Made by a program: the position numbers and the translations under genes
The notes under the pieces: generated by a model
Database searches by the model: none
What the model was told of the DNA's origin: nothing
The model's input: the letters and a program-made list of their open reading frames with translations, nothing else
Shown: piece after piece, positions 1 through 10,867 of the stretch
How positions within the stretch are numbered: position 1 is the stretch's first letter
Layout of the letters: the number at the start of each line of letters is the position of its first letter
Source: Sinonovacula constricta
Taxonomy: Eukaryota; Mollusca; Bivalvia; Cardiida; Solecurtidae
Direction of reading: 5' to 3'
DNA length: 64,000 bases
NCBI GenBank assembly: GCA_007844125.1
Contig: CM017572.1
Coordinates: 35,885,203-35,949,202 of the forward strand

Positions 1-120
1 AAGTGCAATGGGAAGTAAAGAGCACGCCTAAGAAAAAGTCAAGATCCACATTTATATGTATTTATGTTCCGGTGTTTTAATGATTCAATCCAACCAATCA
101 GCGTATTCTTTACGACTGAG
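1..120. other. Unassigned flank
   Basis: AT-rich sequence with no open frame, splice-site pair or repeat that I can recognise. It ends where the SINE-like segment begins. Confidence 0.3.
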
Positions 121-362
121 CGGATCGGGAGGTCGTGGGTTCGAACCCCGACCGGGTCAAACCACAGACTTTAAAGTTGGTAGTAGTGGCTTCCCTCCTA
201 AAGCTCGGGGCTAAGGGGCAGCATTACGCCTGACTCGTCGGTGTCGGTATAATGCACCGGCCGGGTTCAGTCCCTGGGCACCTCATAAATGCCCCTGTGC
301 TATAATGATAGAAATGTCGCTGCGCAGTATCGGCAAAAATGCCGACAAATCCATCCCATCCT
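121..362 (+). mobile_element. tRNA-derived SINE, head-truncated copy (family 1)
   Basis: A B-box-like GGGTTCGAACCCC is followed by a body that matches, in opposite orientation, the segment at 9583-9865. Shared landmarks include TAGTGGCTTC, GACTCGTCGGTGTC, GGCACCTCATAAATGCCCC and TGCCGACAAATCC. The 5' A-box half of the tRNA head is missing here, so this copy is 5'-truncated or diverged. The short open frame beginning at 289 is only SINE body. Confidence 0.75.
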
Positions 363-895
363 TTTACGACTGATGTTTACACATGCCTTACATTGTCGTA
401 TTCGCAATAAGGAGATACAAATAATTATACCAAAAACGGCTAAAATAGTTAAAAACGTCGCGACGCTTTTGATACTCCAAATCAAAAAGACAACACAATC
501 TTTTAAAGGACAGCGTGTTTACATATAAGCTAATGATCACAGGCAAATAATCTTATTATTCATTGTGATACAAAAATAAAATTATTACTTTTAAAACAAT
601 AAAAAAATGCACAATTGACAGAAAGTGACCAAGGCGCTTTAATAACGAAATTTTAACACAGTTGAAATATAGAAGCCTCGTATACCAATGCACGAGTTGT
701 GTTACAAACTTGCACTACACCATAAATCTCCCGTCCAATCAGATGGCGAGATTTCTTTGCCATGGCCATAGGCACAATTTGCACATGATTTATATCCGTG
801 TTGCAGTCCACGCTCAATAGGTGATGACTATAAAATCTATTTGCAGGTGGCGAAACAACACAGTAAAAGGATCATTCTTAGGAACAGAAGTAAGG
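363..895. other. AT-rich spacer
   Basis: No gene or repeat was recognised. Short open frames reach into it from both sides but show no conserved motif, domain or splice context. Confidence 0.3.
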
Positions 896-914
896 TATGT
901 CATCCGATTCTCTA

Positions 915-1186
915 TCCACCCTCCTCCTCCTGATCATCATCATTATTATCATCATCATCATTATCATCATCATCACAATTTCCATCACCGTCAGAAGCAA
1001 CACCATTATCACGGTGGTTTAGATGTAGCATCGTGTAATTGTAATACCTCAGGCTCCATGGTACCGTACCGCGTGGGTTTGAGTCCATGTCTGGACCACC
1101 AACATCATCACAATCACATCACAGCCAACACAACCACCACCACACTGCCATTACCATTCCTTCAGTACCACCACCATCACCATTTC
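915..1186. repeat. Degenerate CAT/CAC trinucleotide-rich lead-in
   Basis: Runs of (CAT)n and (CAC)n lie next to the 33-bp minisatellite. They read as poly-His/Tyr or poly-Pro/Ser depending on frame. The lead-in looks like the simple-sequence seed from which the array grew (inference). Confidence 0.6.
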
Positions 1187-2714
1187 TATCGTCACTACCT
1201 TCAGCACCATTACTACCACCATTATCACTACCATCAGCACCATTACTACCACCATTATCACTACCATCAGCACCATTACTACCACCATTATCACTACCAT
1301 CAGCACCATTACTACCACCATTATCACTACCATCAGCACCATTACTACCACCATTATCACTACCATCAGCACCATTACTACCACCATCATCACTACCATC
1401 AGCACCATTACTACCACCATTATCACTACCATCAGCACCATTACTACCACCATTATCACTACCATCAGCACCATTACTACCACCATTATCACTACCATCA
1501 GCACCATTACTACCACCATTATCACTACCATCAGCACCATTACTACCACCATTATCACTACCATCAGCACCATTACTACCACCATCATCACTACCATCAG
1601 CACCATTACTACCACCATTATCACTACCATCAGCACCATTACTACCACCATTATCACTACCATCAGCACCATTACTACCACCATCATCACTACCATCAGC
1701 ACCATTACTACCACCATTATCACTACCATCAGCACCATTACTACCACCATTATCACTACCATCAGCACCATTACTACCACCATCATCACTACCATCAGCA
1801 CCATTACTACCACCATTATCACTACCTTCAGCACCATTACAACCACCATCATCACTACCATCAGCACCATTACTACCACCATTATCACTACCATCAGCAC
1901 CATTACTACCACCATTATCACTACCATCAGCACCATTACTACCACCATTATCACTACCATCAGCACCATTACTACCACCATTATCACTACCATCAGCACC
2001 ATTACTACCACCATCATCACTACCATCAGCACCATTACTACCACCATTATCACTACCATCAGCACCATTACTACCACCATTATCACTACCATCAGCACCA
2101 TTACTACCACCATTATCACTACCATCAGCACCATTACTACCACCATTATCACTACCATCAGCACCATTACTACCACCATTATCACTACCATCAGCACCAT
2201 TACTACCACCATCATCACTACCATCAGCACCATTACTGCCACCATTATCACTACCATCAGCACCATTACTACCACCATTATCACTACCATCAGCACCATT
2301 ACTACCACCATCATCACTACCATCAGCACCATTACTACCACCATTATCACTACCATCAGCACCATTACTACCACCATTATCACTACCATCAGCACCATTA
2401 CTACCACCATCATCACTACCATCAGCACCATTACTACCACCATCATCACTACCATCAGCACCATTACTACCACCATTATCACTACCATCAGCACCATTAC
2501 TACCACCATTATCACTACCATCAGCACCATTACTACCACCATTATCACTACCATTAGCACCATTACTACCACCATCATCACTACCATCAGCACCATTACT
2601 ACCACCATTATCACTACCTTCAGCACCATTACTACCACCATTATCACTACCTTCAGCACCATTACTACCACCATTATCACTACCTTCAGCACCATTACTA
2701 CCACCATTATCACT
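1187..2714. repeat. 33-bp minisatellite, about 46 copies
   Basis: The period is exactly 33 bp, built on CACCATTACTACCACC then ATTATCACTACCATCAG. The commonest variant is TTATC versus TCATC in the middle, with rarer CTTCAG, TTAG and CAACC changes. Because 33 is a multiple of three and the unit lacks stops in several frames, it creates long open frames on both strands: His/Tyr/Gln 11-mers, Ser-Ala-Pro-Leu 11-mers, and Met/Val/Leu on the minus strand. None shows a start context, splice sites or non-repeat protein sequence, so I treat it as non-coding. Confidence 0.95.
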
Positions 2715-2980
2715 AGCAGCACAACAACCAGAACCATCACCAACATTATCGTTATCTTCACTAACACCACCTTCGTCATCACTATATCGCGATCATTTCC
2801 GCCATCACCACTATAACCCCCACCACAACCTATTTCACCTGTAACACCACTATTACCAACATTACCACCAACATCACCATTACCATCACCGCCAACATCA
2901 AGCCTACGATTAACACGACCATCGAAACTATCTTATCCTATAATTCTCATCAACATCTATCACAGCCACCAGAACTTCCA
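2715..2980. repeat. Degenerate ACC/CAC-rich tail of the minisatellite
   Basis: Period-free but compositionally similar ACC, CAC and ATC triplets continue after the array and merge into a polypyrimidine stretch. Confidence 0.6.
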
Positions 2981-2984
2981 CCAC

Positions 2985-3640
2985 AATTCTCTTTCTTAAT
3001 CCGTTTCTTGTTACCTTTTCTTTCACTCTTCCTTAGTTCATTGATTCCGTCGTTCTTTCTGTCTTCCTTTATTTTTTCTTGTTTTTTTCTCTCTCTTATA
3101 TTTTTTCATTCTTTGTTAGTTTATTACTTGTATATTTCCTTTTGTCGGTTTTCAGTTTTCTTCTTTCTTCCTTTATTTCAATACTTTTTCCCGATTTCTT
3201 ATATTTCCATTCTTTTTTCTTTTTTTCTATTTTCTATTTCTTCAGTCCTGCTTGTCTTTCTTTCCTTTCTTAATTGGTCTGTTTCATCCTCCCTGTTTTT
3301 CTCTGATCTTTCTTTGATCATTCCTTTCTTCTCTTTTTCTTCCTACATTCCCTCATTTTGTGCTTCTTTTTACCTTCATTCCTCCATTTTTTCTTCCATC
3401 CTTTTTCCTTTCTTCCTTATCCTCTCGTTTCTGTTAAATACTTAATATGACTTTAAAAACATGCATTTGTTCTTTTTTATTTTTTCCTTTCTTCTTATTG
3501 ATTAGCTTTTGTTTCTAAGTCTCATTCTTTTCTTCTTGTTATTCTCATTCACCATTCTCATTTATCTTTCATTGAATTTATCCTCTATCAGTATTTTCTG
3601 TATGATGTTTTCTTTTTCATTCTTATTTTTTATAACTTCA
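2985..3640 (+). repeat. Polypyrimidine (T/C) tract
   Basis: About 650 bp of TTTCTTTCCTTC-type sequence in which purines on the plus strand are sparse. The open frame it carries is Phe/Ser/Leu low-complexity and is not a credible gene. With the preceding C/A-rich minisatellite it forms a strongly strand-asymmetric, G-poor block of about 2.7 kb. Confidence 0.85.
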
Positions 3641-4605
3641 TAGAATACCAAACGGCACGAAACTATTAATATAGGAAGAGAACTCCTAATGATAATTCTA
3701 TCATAGAAACACAGCTAAAGAATTTTTTCACTCGTCTAAGAATAGAAGCTAGTTACCTTGGCAAGGAAAATAGAGCTAGACCCCGTGCCCACATTGCCGT
3801 AATCAAGAAGAATCATTTTAGCACATTCTAGTGTGTTGAGGGTTACACGCAACAGCCAGAAAAGAGTTGAATAAAAGAAGAAAGAAACAATCCAACAACT
3901 TCATGCAGGTCTTATCACAGTAAATAGGATGATCATTTGTTTCAACCCTGAAAAAGCGGAAATATGCCTAAAATCCTTTTCCCTGGAAAACATTAATTAT
4001 TTGAAATACATGTATATTTAATTTTGTTTATTATATTTAAAATCCAGCACGTATTTAACAATATACGAATTAATAGGCACTGAAAATAATCCATAGTAAA
4101 ATAACATTAAATGAACGGAAGAAATAGCGGGATATAAATAAACACAGTTCCCTCCCCTGATTAGCTACATCTTGCGTGATCTGCACGTTTAAGCGGCCCC
4201 ATTGTAACATTCCTTCACAACGTTTTTTACTTAAATTAACCATGAATATGTCCTTATCACTTTACACAAATTTAAAGTTAAAAAATTCAAGAGCATCTAC
4301 TGACTAAATCAACGATCGAGCCGATTTTTAAAGTAGAAAAAAAAAACAGAAAAAAAAAACAACAACCCACAAACACTTTCAATAAAGCGAAAATTAAGTA
4401 AAAAATGAGGGGAAAAAAAAAACGCGTAATCTAGCAGATTTCAGAAAATTACAGCAAGTTGAAGGTTAAGATGGGAAAACTAAACTTTTTTACCTGTTCT
4501 GGTCCATGTTCGTTATGGTTAGGTTGATTTTGAGCACTAATTATGTTGCGATTATTATTATATTAACATAAAATAGTTATAATTCATGTCATTATCAACT
4601 TTAGC
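3641..4605. other. AT-rich spacer, no gene seen
   Basis: Contains A-runs around 4335-4425 and no recognisable coding exon or interspersed repeat. Confidence 0.3.
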
Positions 4606-4612
4606 ATAAGCA

Positions 4613-5062
4613 GGATGAAGTAGCAGAAACTAGAAGAAGTAGAAGCAGTAGAAGATGCAGCAGTTGTAGCAGTGATAGTCGTATTAATTGGTCTATAACA
4701 ATATTTAAAAGCATCAACTTGGTAGTTCTTAAAGTAACAATGATATTATGGCTAATGACATTCAGTCGTAGGTAGTAATAGTAGTGGCAGTAATTGTTGT
4801 GGTACTTGTACATGTAGTAATATTTTTATTTCATCTATACTACCATTTTAGAAGAAGAAGCGGAAGCAGTAGAAGATGCAGCAATTTTAGCGCTGTATGT
4901 CTTTTGTATTAGTTTAATAATGATATTTAAAAAAACAACAACAACAAAAACAACAACGGGTAGTTCTAAAAATAGCAAAGATTTCAGTTGTACAAAGTTG
5001 TAGTAGTGGTTGTAGTTATTGTGGTACTTGTAGTAAACTTTTAAGCTATACTACCATTGTTA
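4613..5062. repeat. Two-copy local tandem duplication, about 240-bp unit
   Basis: The halves at about 4613-4845 and 4850-5062 share, in order, AGAAG/AAG purine runs, AGCAGTAGAAGATGCAGCA, ATTAGTTTAATAATGATATT-like text, GGTAGTTCTAAA-like text, and GTTGTGGTACTTGTA. They are diverged, so the duplication is old. Confidence 0.65.
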
Positions 5063-5450
5063 TTTGTTTCTGATATTCGTTAGAGTTATTCATTGCCATT
5101 TTTTCTTTGATATACATGTAAATATATTTAAATGGCATATTTTATTATCGCCTCTACTAATTTCGCCAGCAAGCACATATATATTGTTGCCATATTAATA
5201 GTCAAGTACGGATATTTTATATCACTGTTACTGTTTTATTTCTTTTTTAAAAGGTGGTCATGTTTTAAACAATAAATTCAACTGTGTATCGAACTGAAAG
5301 GCATCACTGTCTGTAACAGCAGAACAAAAATTGTCGATGTTAAATGATTTTTGGTTTTTGGATAAATGTTAGTCCGAAATATATGATATTGTTCGCGCAT
5401 AATTGTTTCATGAACATGCATTTGTTTTCTGTTTGTTTTTTCTACGGTGA
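5063..5450. other. AT-rich spacer
   Basis: No gene or structure that I can support. Confidence 0.25.
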
Positions 5451-5452
5451 AA

Positions 5453-5566
5453 AACACTTTAAATGAAAATAAAGCAACGTTAAGTATAGTACGATATATT
5501 GTAGAGATATTGTAGAAACCTTTACAAGGAGATGTCCGACAGTTGGTCAGACTGTCTGAATGAAAG
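5453..5566. repeat. Interspersed or local repeat, copy 1
   Basis: Matches 6222-6326 in the same orientation. Both run CACTTTAAATGAA..., AAGCAA, and end in GATGTCCGACAGTTGGTCAG then ACTGTCTGA. The ending contains the near-palindrome CAGTTGGTCAGACTG. Confidence 0.7.
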
Positions 5567-6104
5567 AATGTTTTAAAAATTGGGTGAAAAAACGTCAGAA
5601 CATGTATTAATCATGTGTATTACATGAACTATAAATAGACGCAACACGATTGGTCACACTCCCAAAGTAGTCGAGTCAATAAATATAGATATTGACCCGC
5701 TTTCGCTATATTAACCGGAATTAATAGAATGCGAAACTTCCATTTATTATGCGCGCGCATCTACAAGACTTCCTTAGAATTGTACGCATTGTAGGATACT
5801 CGTCCCAAACGAACAGTATTCACGAAGTAAACAATGTAAACTATTTTCTTTCATTTAAGTTTAGATAATAATTAAAGAAATAAAAACTATTTATTAATAA
5901 CCATTTATAGTTCATGTAATAAAACAGTTATTTAATTATTAGCTGGGAAATATGCTGTTGATATTAACCGCAAAAAGTCGTTAATGTATAAAATTTAACG
6001 TTCCCCAAAAGAATTGGTTTTTCGTAGTGTTTATAAGTGTTTATAAATTGTTTACATTTAAATTCTGCTCGGTTAGTTCTTTAATCCATTGCATTTCAAT
6101 TATT

Positions 6105-6205
6105 TCAATTAGAACAAAAATAATGCTCCAAGCATTAAGAATGACTAAAATTTACACTACTAGCACTACTACCACTACCACCCCCGCCACTGAAATATCT
6201 GAGTG
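6105..6205. repeat. Local repeat B, copy 1
   Basis: Matches about 6545-6645: ATAATG, ATTAAGA(A/C)TGAC, AAAATT(T/A)ACACTAC, then (ACC/ACT)n and AATATCTGA. It contains a short ACT/ACC trinucleotide microsatellite. Confidence 0.6.
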
Positions 6206-6221
6206 TTTTTAAACTATTTAT

Positions 6222-6326
6222 AACACTTTAAATGAACATTAAGCAATGTACTGAAGTATACAACAAACCCGTTTAGCAAGCTCTTGAAGAGGATGTCCGA
6301 CAGTTGGTCAGACTGTCTGAGGATTT
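6222..6326. repeat. Interspersed or local repeat, copy 2
   Basis: Partner of 5453-5566, about 769 bp downstream. The 3' ends match over GATGTCCGACAGTTGGTCAG and ACTGTCTGA. Confidence 0.7.
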
Positions 6327-6544
6327 ATACATATATCTGTAACCAGTATGTGTGATCGTATTGTGGTTATGGAGAATGAAAAGGGTACTTCTGTATGGTT
6401 CGACCTTTATTTGAAAACTAAACGTTACAACGACGTGACGTCATTTACGTCACTTATCGCGTGCGGCGTTTGCCGCTATAAACTAACGTTGTCCGTCATA
6501 TAAATTATGATTATAATATTCAAGCCATTTGATATTTCTTTCAC

Positions 6545-6645
6545 TTAAAACAAACATAATGGCCCATATATTAAGACTGACAAAAATTAACACTACCACT
6601 GCTGCTACCACTACTACCACTACTACCCCAATATCTGACATTCCG
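6545..6645. repeat. Local repeat B, copy 2
   Basis: Partner of 6105-6205. The interleaved order A-B-A'-B' suggests duplication of a composite segment followed by indels. Confidence 0.6.
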
Positions 6646-6681
6646 TATAGTATTGTGTTGCACCTTTGTGGTAACTTCTCT

Positions 6682-6805
6682 TCATGACATGGCTTGATGT
6701 GTCTCCATAAACTGTGGTGTAAAGAGAAATAACTCCAAAAATGCACTTTTGCAGTTATTTCCCGTTAGACCACAGTTCATGGAGAGACATCAAGACAAGT
6801 CATGA
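6682..6805. repeat. 124-bp imperfect palindrome (hairpin or MITE core)
   Basis: Outer arms of 37 nt at 6682-6718 and 6769-6805 pair with about four mismatches, reading TCATGAC...CTTGATGT...ACTGTGGT on one side. The loop holds a second perfect pairing, GAAATAACT with AGTTATTTC, around ATGCACTTTTGC. A fold-back element is the simplest explanation. It is long for a microRNA precursor. Confidence 0.8.
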
Positions 6806-6809
6806 AATC

Positions 6810-7440
6810 GCAACCGCTCAGATGTTTCCAATTGAAGATCACACGCAATCGTGAAATGATCATTTATTGGCTTCTCAAAAAAACGATAATAAGAACGTTC
6901 TATTCCTTGTGAGCTCAACAAACTTAAAACATTTCCTTGACATCCCTTCATGTTATTGCTAAGACAATAGTATTGTTCTAAATTTATTGTGACCCTCTGT
7001 TTACCTTTTTTTTCTAAACAGCTATGAAATAACACGTTAACTTACAATATAGCTAAATTGTTTCTGTTTTAAGGCGTTGTATTGTTCATCGACAAAAAGC
7101 CCACAACAAAGCTTTCAACTGTCCTGTCCTGGCCCATACCCTCTACGGGGGTGGGGTATATTTCATTTCTCTTTTTATAATGTTAAGCCCACGAACAGGT
7201 GCCCACTATCACTAACATAAGCACATGCCTAATAACAACAACTCTTACAACCACTCAACAGCCAACAGTTGCGACTCTCATCAGCACATTCTCACACCAT
7301 GCACACTCGACCACACTACTCACCCACACACACCAACATTGTCACAACTCGCTCAATCGACCATACAATACAAACTCATTTACCAACTCTCACACTCGAA
7401 CTTCTGTTAAATAAATCGTTCTCTGCATCCCAAATATCTC
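6810..7440. other. Spacer with CA/CT-rich stretch
   Basis: 7200-7400 is rich in CAAC and CACTC words and yields Thr/His-rich short open frames that I do not regard as genes. Nothing else was recognised. Confidence 0.3.
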
Positions 7441-7444
7441 AATA

Positions 7445-8210
7445 ACACCCCACCCCCCACCCACCCCCGAGACATAGTTCGGGTGAAGGAAAGGATGAAA
7501 GTTGATTTGACCCAAAATTGAGGAAAAATCTTAAGCTCATCGATTATTTGCATTTTCCGATGATTTTTTTTTTCAGACAAATGCCTCAAATGTTGTTTTT
7601 CGGCTAAATCAAGTGTGCTGAGCACGAATCCTGTGTTACTTTTGAGCTGTATCTTACCCTTTCGGCGTAGACGCCCATTGCCAGAACAGGTGCATTTTTT
7701 GTTGATGCCCTAGATCTCTAAAAGGGTATGCGATATTTAAAAACGGACACCAGATTCGTGTTCCGCACCCAAAATAACCCCCTGCGACATAGTTTGGGTG
7801 AAGGTTTGGAGGAAAGTGTATTTGACCCCCAAAATGACCAAAATTTTAAGGTCCGCAGTCATCGATTTTTTTTTCATTTTTCGATGATTTTTTTTTCAGA
7901 CAGATGTCTCAACTGTTGTTCCTAGGCTAAACCATGGGTGCTGAGCACGAATCCGGTGTTACTTTAGAGCTGTCTCTTACCATTTCGACGTAGACGCTCA
8001 TTTCCAGAACAGACGCACGCGCCCATTTTTGTCGATGCCCTAGATCTCCAAAAGGGTGCGTGATATTTAAAAACGGACACCGGATTCGTGTTCCGCACTC
8101 AAAGTAACCCCCGGGACGTAGTTTGCGAGACCAGGGTGTATTTTGGGTGCGGAACACGAATCCAAAAGGGTACGTGATATTTAAAAAACGGACACCGGAT
8201 TCGTACATGC
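7445..8210. repeat. Tandem duplication of a roughly 320-bp unit, about 2.4 copies
   Basis: GACATAGTT recurs at 7471 and 7786, with a GACGTAGTTT variant near 8114. GAGCACGAATCC recurs near 7619 and 7943. CCCTAGATCTC and GATATTTAAAAACGGACACC recur with the same spacing. The third copy is partial and ends near 8206 with another ACGGACACCGGATTCGT. Confidence 0.85.
8083..8162. repeat. Inverted repeat inside the third unit
   Basis: GGATTCGTGTTCCGCAC near 8083 is the reverse complement of GTGCGGAACACGAATCC ending at 8162, with further pairing of the flanking CAAAGTA / TATTTTGG. The inversion is absent from the first two units. Confidence 0.75.
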
Positions 8211-8389
8211 CTTATTTAATAACTTAGCCCTGTCACTGCAGATACCCTTCAATAATTAAGTGCGCATGCGTATAATAATGTGGACATGTGGGTGTCATGC
8301 TCACCTTGTATTCATTAAACGAATAACTTCTATATTTTATATTTTATCTGTGATTCATCATGAATCGTTTTTTAAGAGCTACAGGAAAT

Positions 8390-8610
8390 CTCTGTTGAGT
8401 TTGGAACTGGATCACATCGGATCAAATGTAGGCCACTAGGTCAAATCCTATAAAATGTTGCATTCAACCCAAAGGCCACACACTTATGACTCAATATTCA
8501 CCAAAGATTTCTAAAGTAAACAACTCTTAAAAACTTGATGCCAGATTTGTGCGAACAACGCCTGTGTCTTCAGGTGAGCGATTAAGTACCATCATGGCCC
8601 TCTTGTTTTA
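8390..8610 (-). mobile_element. Bivalve-type interspersed repeat, 5' end, minus orientation
   Basis: Read on the minus strand it begins CAAGAGGGCCATGATGG and continues CGCTCACCTGAAG. That is the same start as the plus-strand copies near 31004 and 34465. The remainder (GTCAAATCCTATAAAATGTTG read on plus) differs from those copies' bodies, so this may be a variant subfamily. Confidence 0.7.
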
Positions 8611-8689
8611 CCATGTTCATATGAAATATTTGATTTCTGTATAATTGAAATATTTATAATAAACTGTGTTTATGTTTCATAAATTACAG

Positions 8690-8772
8690 CCGCTTGGCAT
8701 GCAGTTTCTGGAGTCCTCCATGTACAACTGAAAGAATGTGCCTTTCATTGGAGTCATGCCATCTGGAGAAAA
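8690..8772 (+). pseudogene. MULE-transposase-like remnant, exon 1
   Basis: An acceptor (TTACAG, 8684-8689) and a donor (GTAAGT from 8773) bound an 83-nt exon that is open in one frame. It encodes 27 residues ending in CAFHWSHAIWRK. From family knowledge, GC-x-FHW-x-QA-x-RK is the motif around the last catalytic region of MULE-type (Mutator-like) transposases, including domesticated ones. Incoming phase is 1 and outgoing phase 0, matching the next exon. It is a fragment only; upstream exons are not visible. Confidence 0.5.
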
Positions 8773-9015
8773 GTAAGTTTTTTATAATCATTTATAAATA
8801 TTAAAGACAAAACAATCAAAACTTTTTTTCCACCGACTTCACAGTAGCAGTTAGAAAGTCTCCATAATGTAGCATGTATCATTTACATACAATGCAGTGT
8901 TTGTTGTGCATTATCAAAAATTAAAAGTGGAGATATCTCAACATTGTTAAATGTTATTTTAATTATTTTTATACTTATTCAGCTAATTCAAATTTTTTTC
9001 GCATCATACGTACAG

Positions 9016-9135
9016 GCCTTCGGACTGAAGGAGACTTATATGAAGTGGTAGGCAAGGTACCATTTCATTAAGGCAATCTTCAGACTGCTGTTGTTGCCCC
9101 CCTACCTTTATCAGAGCGGCCTTCTAGCAGCTGTT
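9016..9135 (+). pseudogene. MULE-transposase-like remnant, exon 2, with in-frame stop
   Basis: It follows an acceptor (CGTACAG ending 9015) in phase 0. It continues the preceding exon with AFGLKETYMKW, a TAG stop at 9049-9051, then ARYHFIKAIFRL and LPPYLYQSGLLAA. The Gly-Leu...Tyr...Phe-Ile...Leu...Pro-Tyr-Leu spacing is what follows the FHW motif in MULE transposase proteins as I know them. The stop and the lack of neighbouring exons argue for a decayed copy. Alternative: an old host gene derived from such a transposase. Confidence 0.5.
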
Positions 9136-9139
9136 GCCA

Positions 9140-9580
9140 ACTGAGACCGTGTGCTGCTGAAATATCATTTCCACCAATGGGTTTACAGTAGAGTGTTCAA
9201 CGTTTGGGAGTTGTTGATTTACTGACAGGAAGTCCGGACAAGCAGGATCTGGAAGGTAATACTTTAAAGTATCAATTTTTGCAATAATTATGAATATATG
9301 TTGCAAAAATCGTCATAATCACCTTTAGATGTTTAGTCGCGTATTTATGATTGTATTGATTACAGATTGCCACTATTTTACATTTATTTGGAATATAACA
9401 TTATACAGTATTTACATAGGTGATGAAACAAATACCATTACCTTGACAGGGTGTAGTCTCAGGATGGCTACTTATATATATCAAGCTTTTTTTATGCATT
9501 TTTGGCATATTATATTTTCGTCATTAGTATATTTTCCCCCTCTTGAAAGGACCCACCACCTTCCCAACAAAATCCTAAAA
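9140..9580. other. AT-rich spacer
   Basis: No feature could be supported. A short open frame at 9329 runs into the SINE and is not a gene. Confidence 0.3.
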
Positions 9581-9582
9581 AA

Positions 9583-9865
9583 GGGATGGGATGGGATTTG
9601 CCGGCATTTTTGCCGATACTGTGCAGCATCATTTCTATCATTATAGCACAGGGGCACTTATGAGGTGCCCAAGGACTGAACCCAGCCAGTCCATTATACT
9701 GACACCGACGAGTCAGGCAAAGTGCTGTGCCCTTAGCCCCGAGCGTTAGGAGTGAAGCCACTACTACCAAATTTTTAAGTCTTTGGTTTGATCTGGCCGG
9801 GGTTTGAATCCCCGACCTCCCCATCCGCAAGCCGACGCTCTACCAATTGAGCAATTGCGGCCGGT
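9583..9865 (-). mobile_element. Full-length tRNA-derived SINE (family 1)
   Basis: On the minus strand the tRNA-like head shows an A box (TTGCTCAATTGGTAGAGCG) with a D-arm pairing GCTC/GAGC, and a B-box/T-arm CGGGGATTCAAACCCCG. Box spacing is right for RNA polymerase III. The unrelated body continues to about 9583 and matches the copy at 121-362. A tRNA gene is excluded because the head lacks a good anticodon stem and runs directly into the shared body. Confidence 0.85.
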
Positions 9866-9899
9866 CCCCCCCCCCCTCCCCCCCCCCCCCAAAAAAAAA
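9866..9899 (+). repeat. Homopolymer C run followed by A run
   Basis: A 25-bp C tract with one T is followed by nine A, abutting the SINE head. Length is likely unreliable in sequencing. Confidence 0.9.
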
Positions 9900-10123
9900 G
9901 GTTGCATAATTATTAGTAAGAATTTTCTGTACCTACCTGGTATATATGTCACAAATTACCAATTAAATAGGATTTTAGTAAGTTATGTTTTGAGTATCCC
10001 CGACTCTGAAAGCTTCCGTCATGCCTGATTTGGTTATTTTTTGGAAGTGATGCTGACATTTTAAAACCCGCTTCATGATCTTTTACTCTTATCTTAATTA
10101 AGTCGCTTCTTTCCGTTTTCCAG

Positions 10124-10335
10124 GTTACCATGCCTGTCTAGGAGTGTCGCTGGGCGTGTACCGCCTGATTCCTTCCTGAGCAGCAATGCAGAGTTAACCA
10201 GTATGGCAGAGGAGACAGGGGGTCCTTCATACGGTGGATGTGTTCCAAGTCCCAAGTCTGTGAAACCTTGCCATCCTGGCTCTGTGGGACAGACTGGATT
10301 CCAAACAGCTGGAAGTGTTTGCATTTTGGTACAAG
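10124..10335 (+). CDS. Possible coding exon, unrecognised
   Basis: A strong acceptor (polypyrimidine CTTCTTTCCGTTTTCCAG ending 10123) precedes a frame that stays open from 10125 to a stop near 10386. It includes MAEETGGPSYGGCVPSPK and GSVGQTGFQTAGSVCILVQG. A CAAG|GTCATA near 10335 could be the donor. GC content is higher than the flanks. No domain was recognised. It might belong to the MULE-like remnant upstream, but I see no motif to prove it. Confidence 0.3.
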
Positions 10336-10389
10336 GTCATATGGGCTACGCGTTTAAATTGTTCATCAGTACCACAAAACAACCATGAG

Positions 10390-10820
10390 TGTTAAATATA
10401 TGTTTACTAAATCTCGATGATTAAGAATCGTTAAATATTGAATTAAAATTGCTTAAGACAAGTAATATCATACTTAAAGATTTTTATAACTTGACAGTTG
10501 AAGACTGTAATAAGCGTGAAGAAATTGGATTTTTCAGTTAAATGGCTTACTTTTTAAAAAATGATTATGGATATTTATATAAAAATCCTGACTGCATTTA
10601 GTAGAAAGAATTCATAGAATTATTCATGCAGACATTGGTTGTTTTGTGCAGGAATAGGTTATTGAAATAAACTCAAGTATTACTTGCATGATTGTAGTAC
10701 AGGTCTTATTTGTATATAAAAAATAAGCTTTGTGTATGAACATTTTACCCAACAATTTGTGATCTGTAATAACCAAGTTTAGCATTATTTCTCATAATCT
10801 TGCTTTACATAATGGATGGT
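10390..10820. other. AT-rich spacer
   Basis: Nothing recognised. Confidence 0.3.
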
Positions 10821-10867
10821 TTGTTTGATTGTTTATTGGGTTTATCGTCTCACCAGCAGTATTTTAT

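Noticed and set aside
289..528. 79-codon frame near the window start
   Set aside because: It lies largely in SINE body and AT-rich flank, and the opposite strand is equally open.
3008..3445. 145-codon Phe/Ser-rich frame
   Set aside because: Low-complexity polypyrimidine tract with no start context or domain.
9793..9865. Genuine tRNA gene on the minus strand (also 11488-11559, 13690-13768, 29705-29775)
   Set aside because: A and B boxes are present but acceptor and anticodon stems are poor, and each head runs into a shared non-tRNA body, as expected for SINEs.
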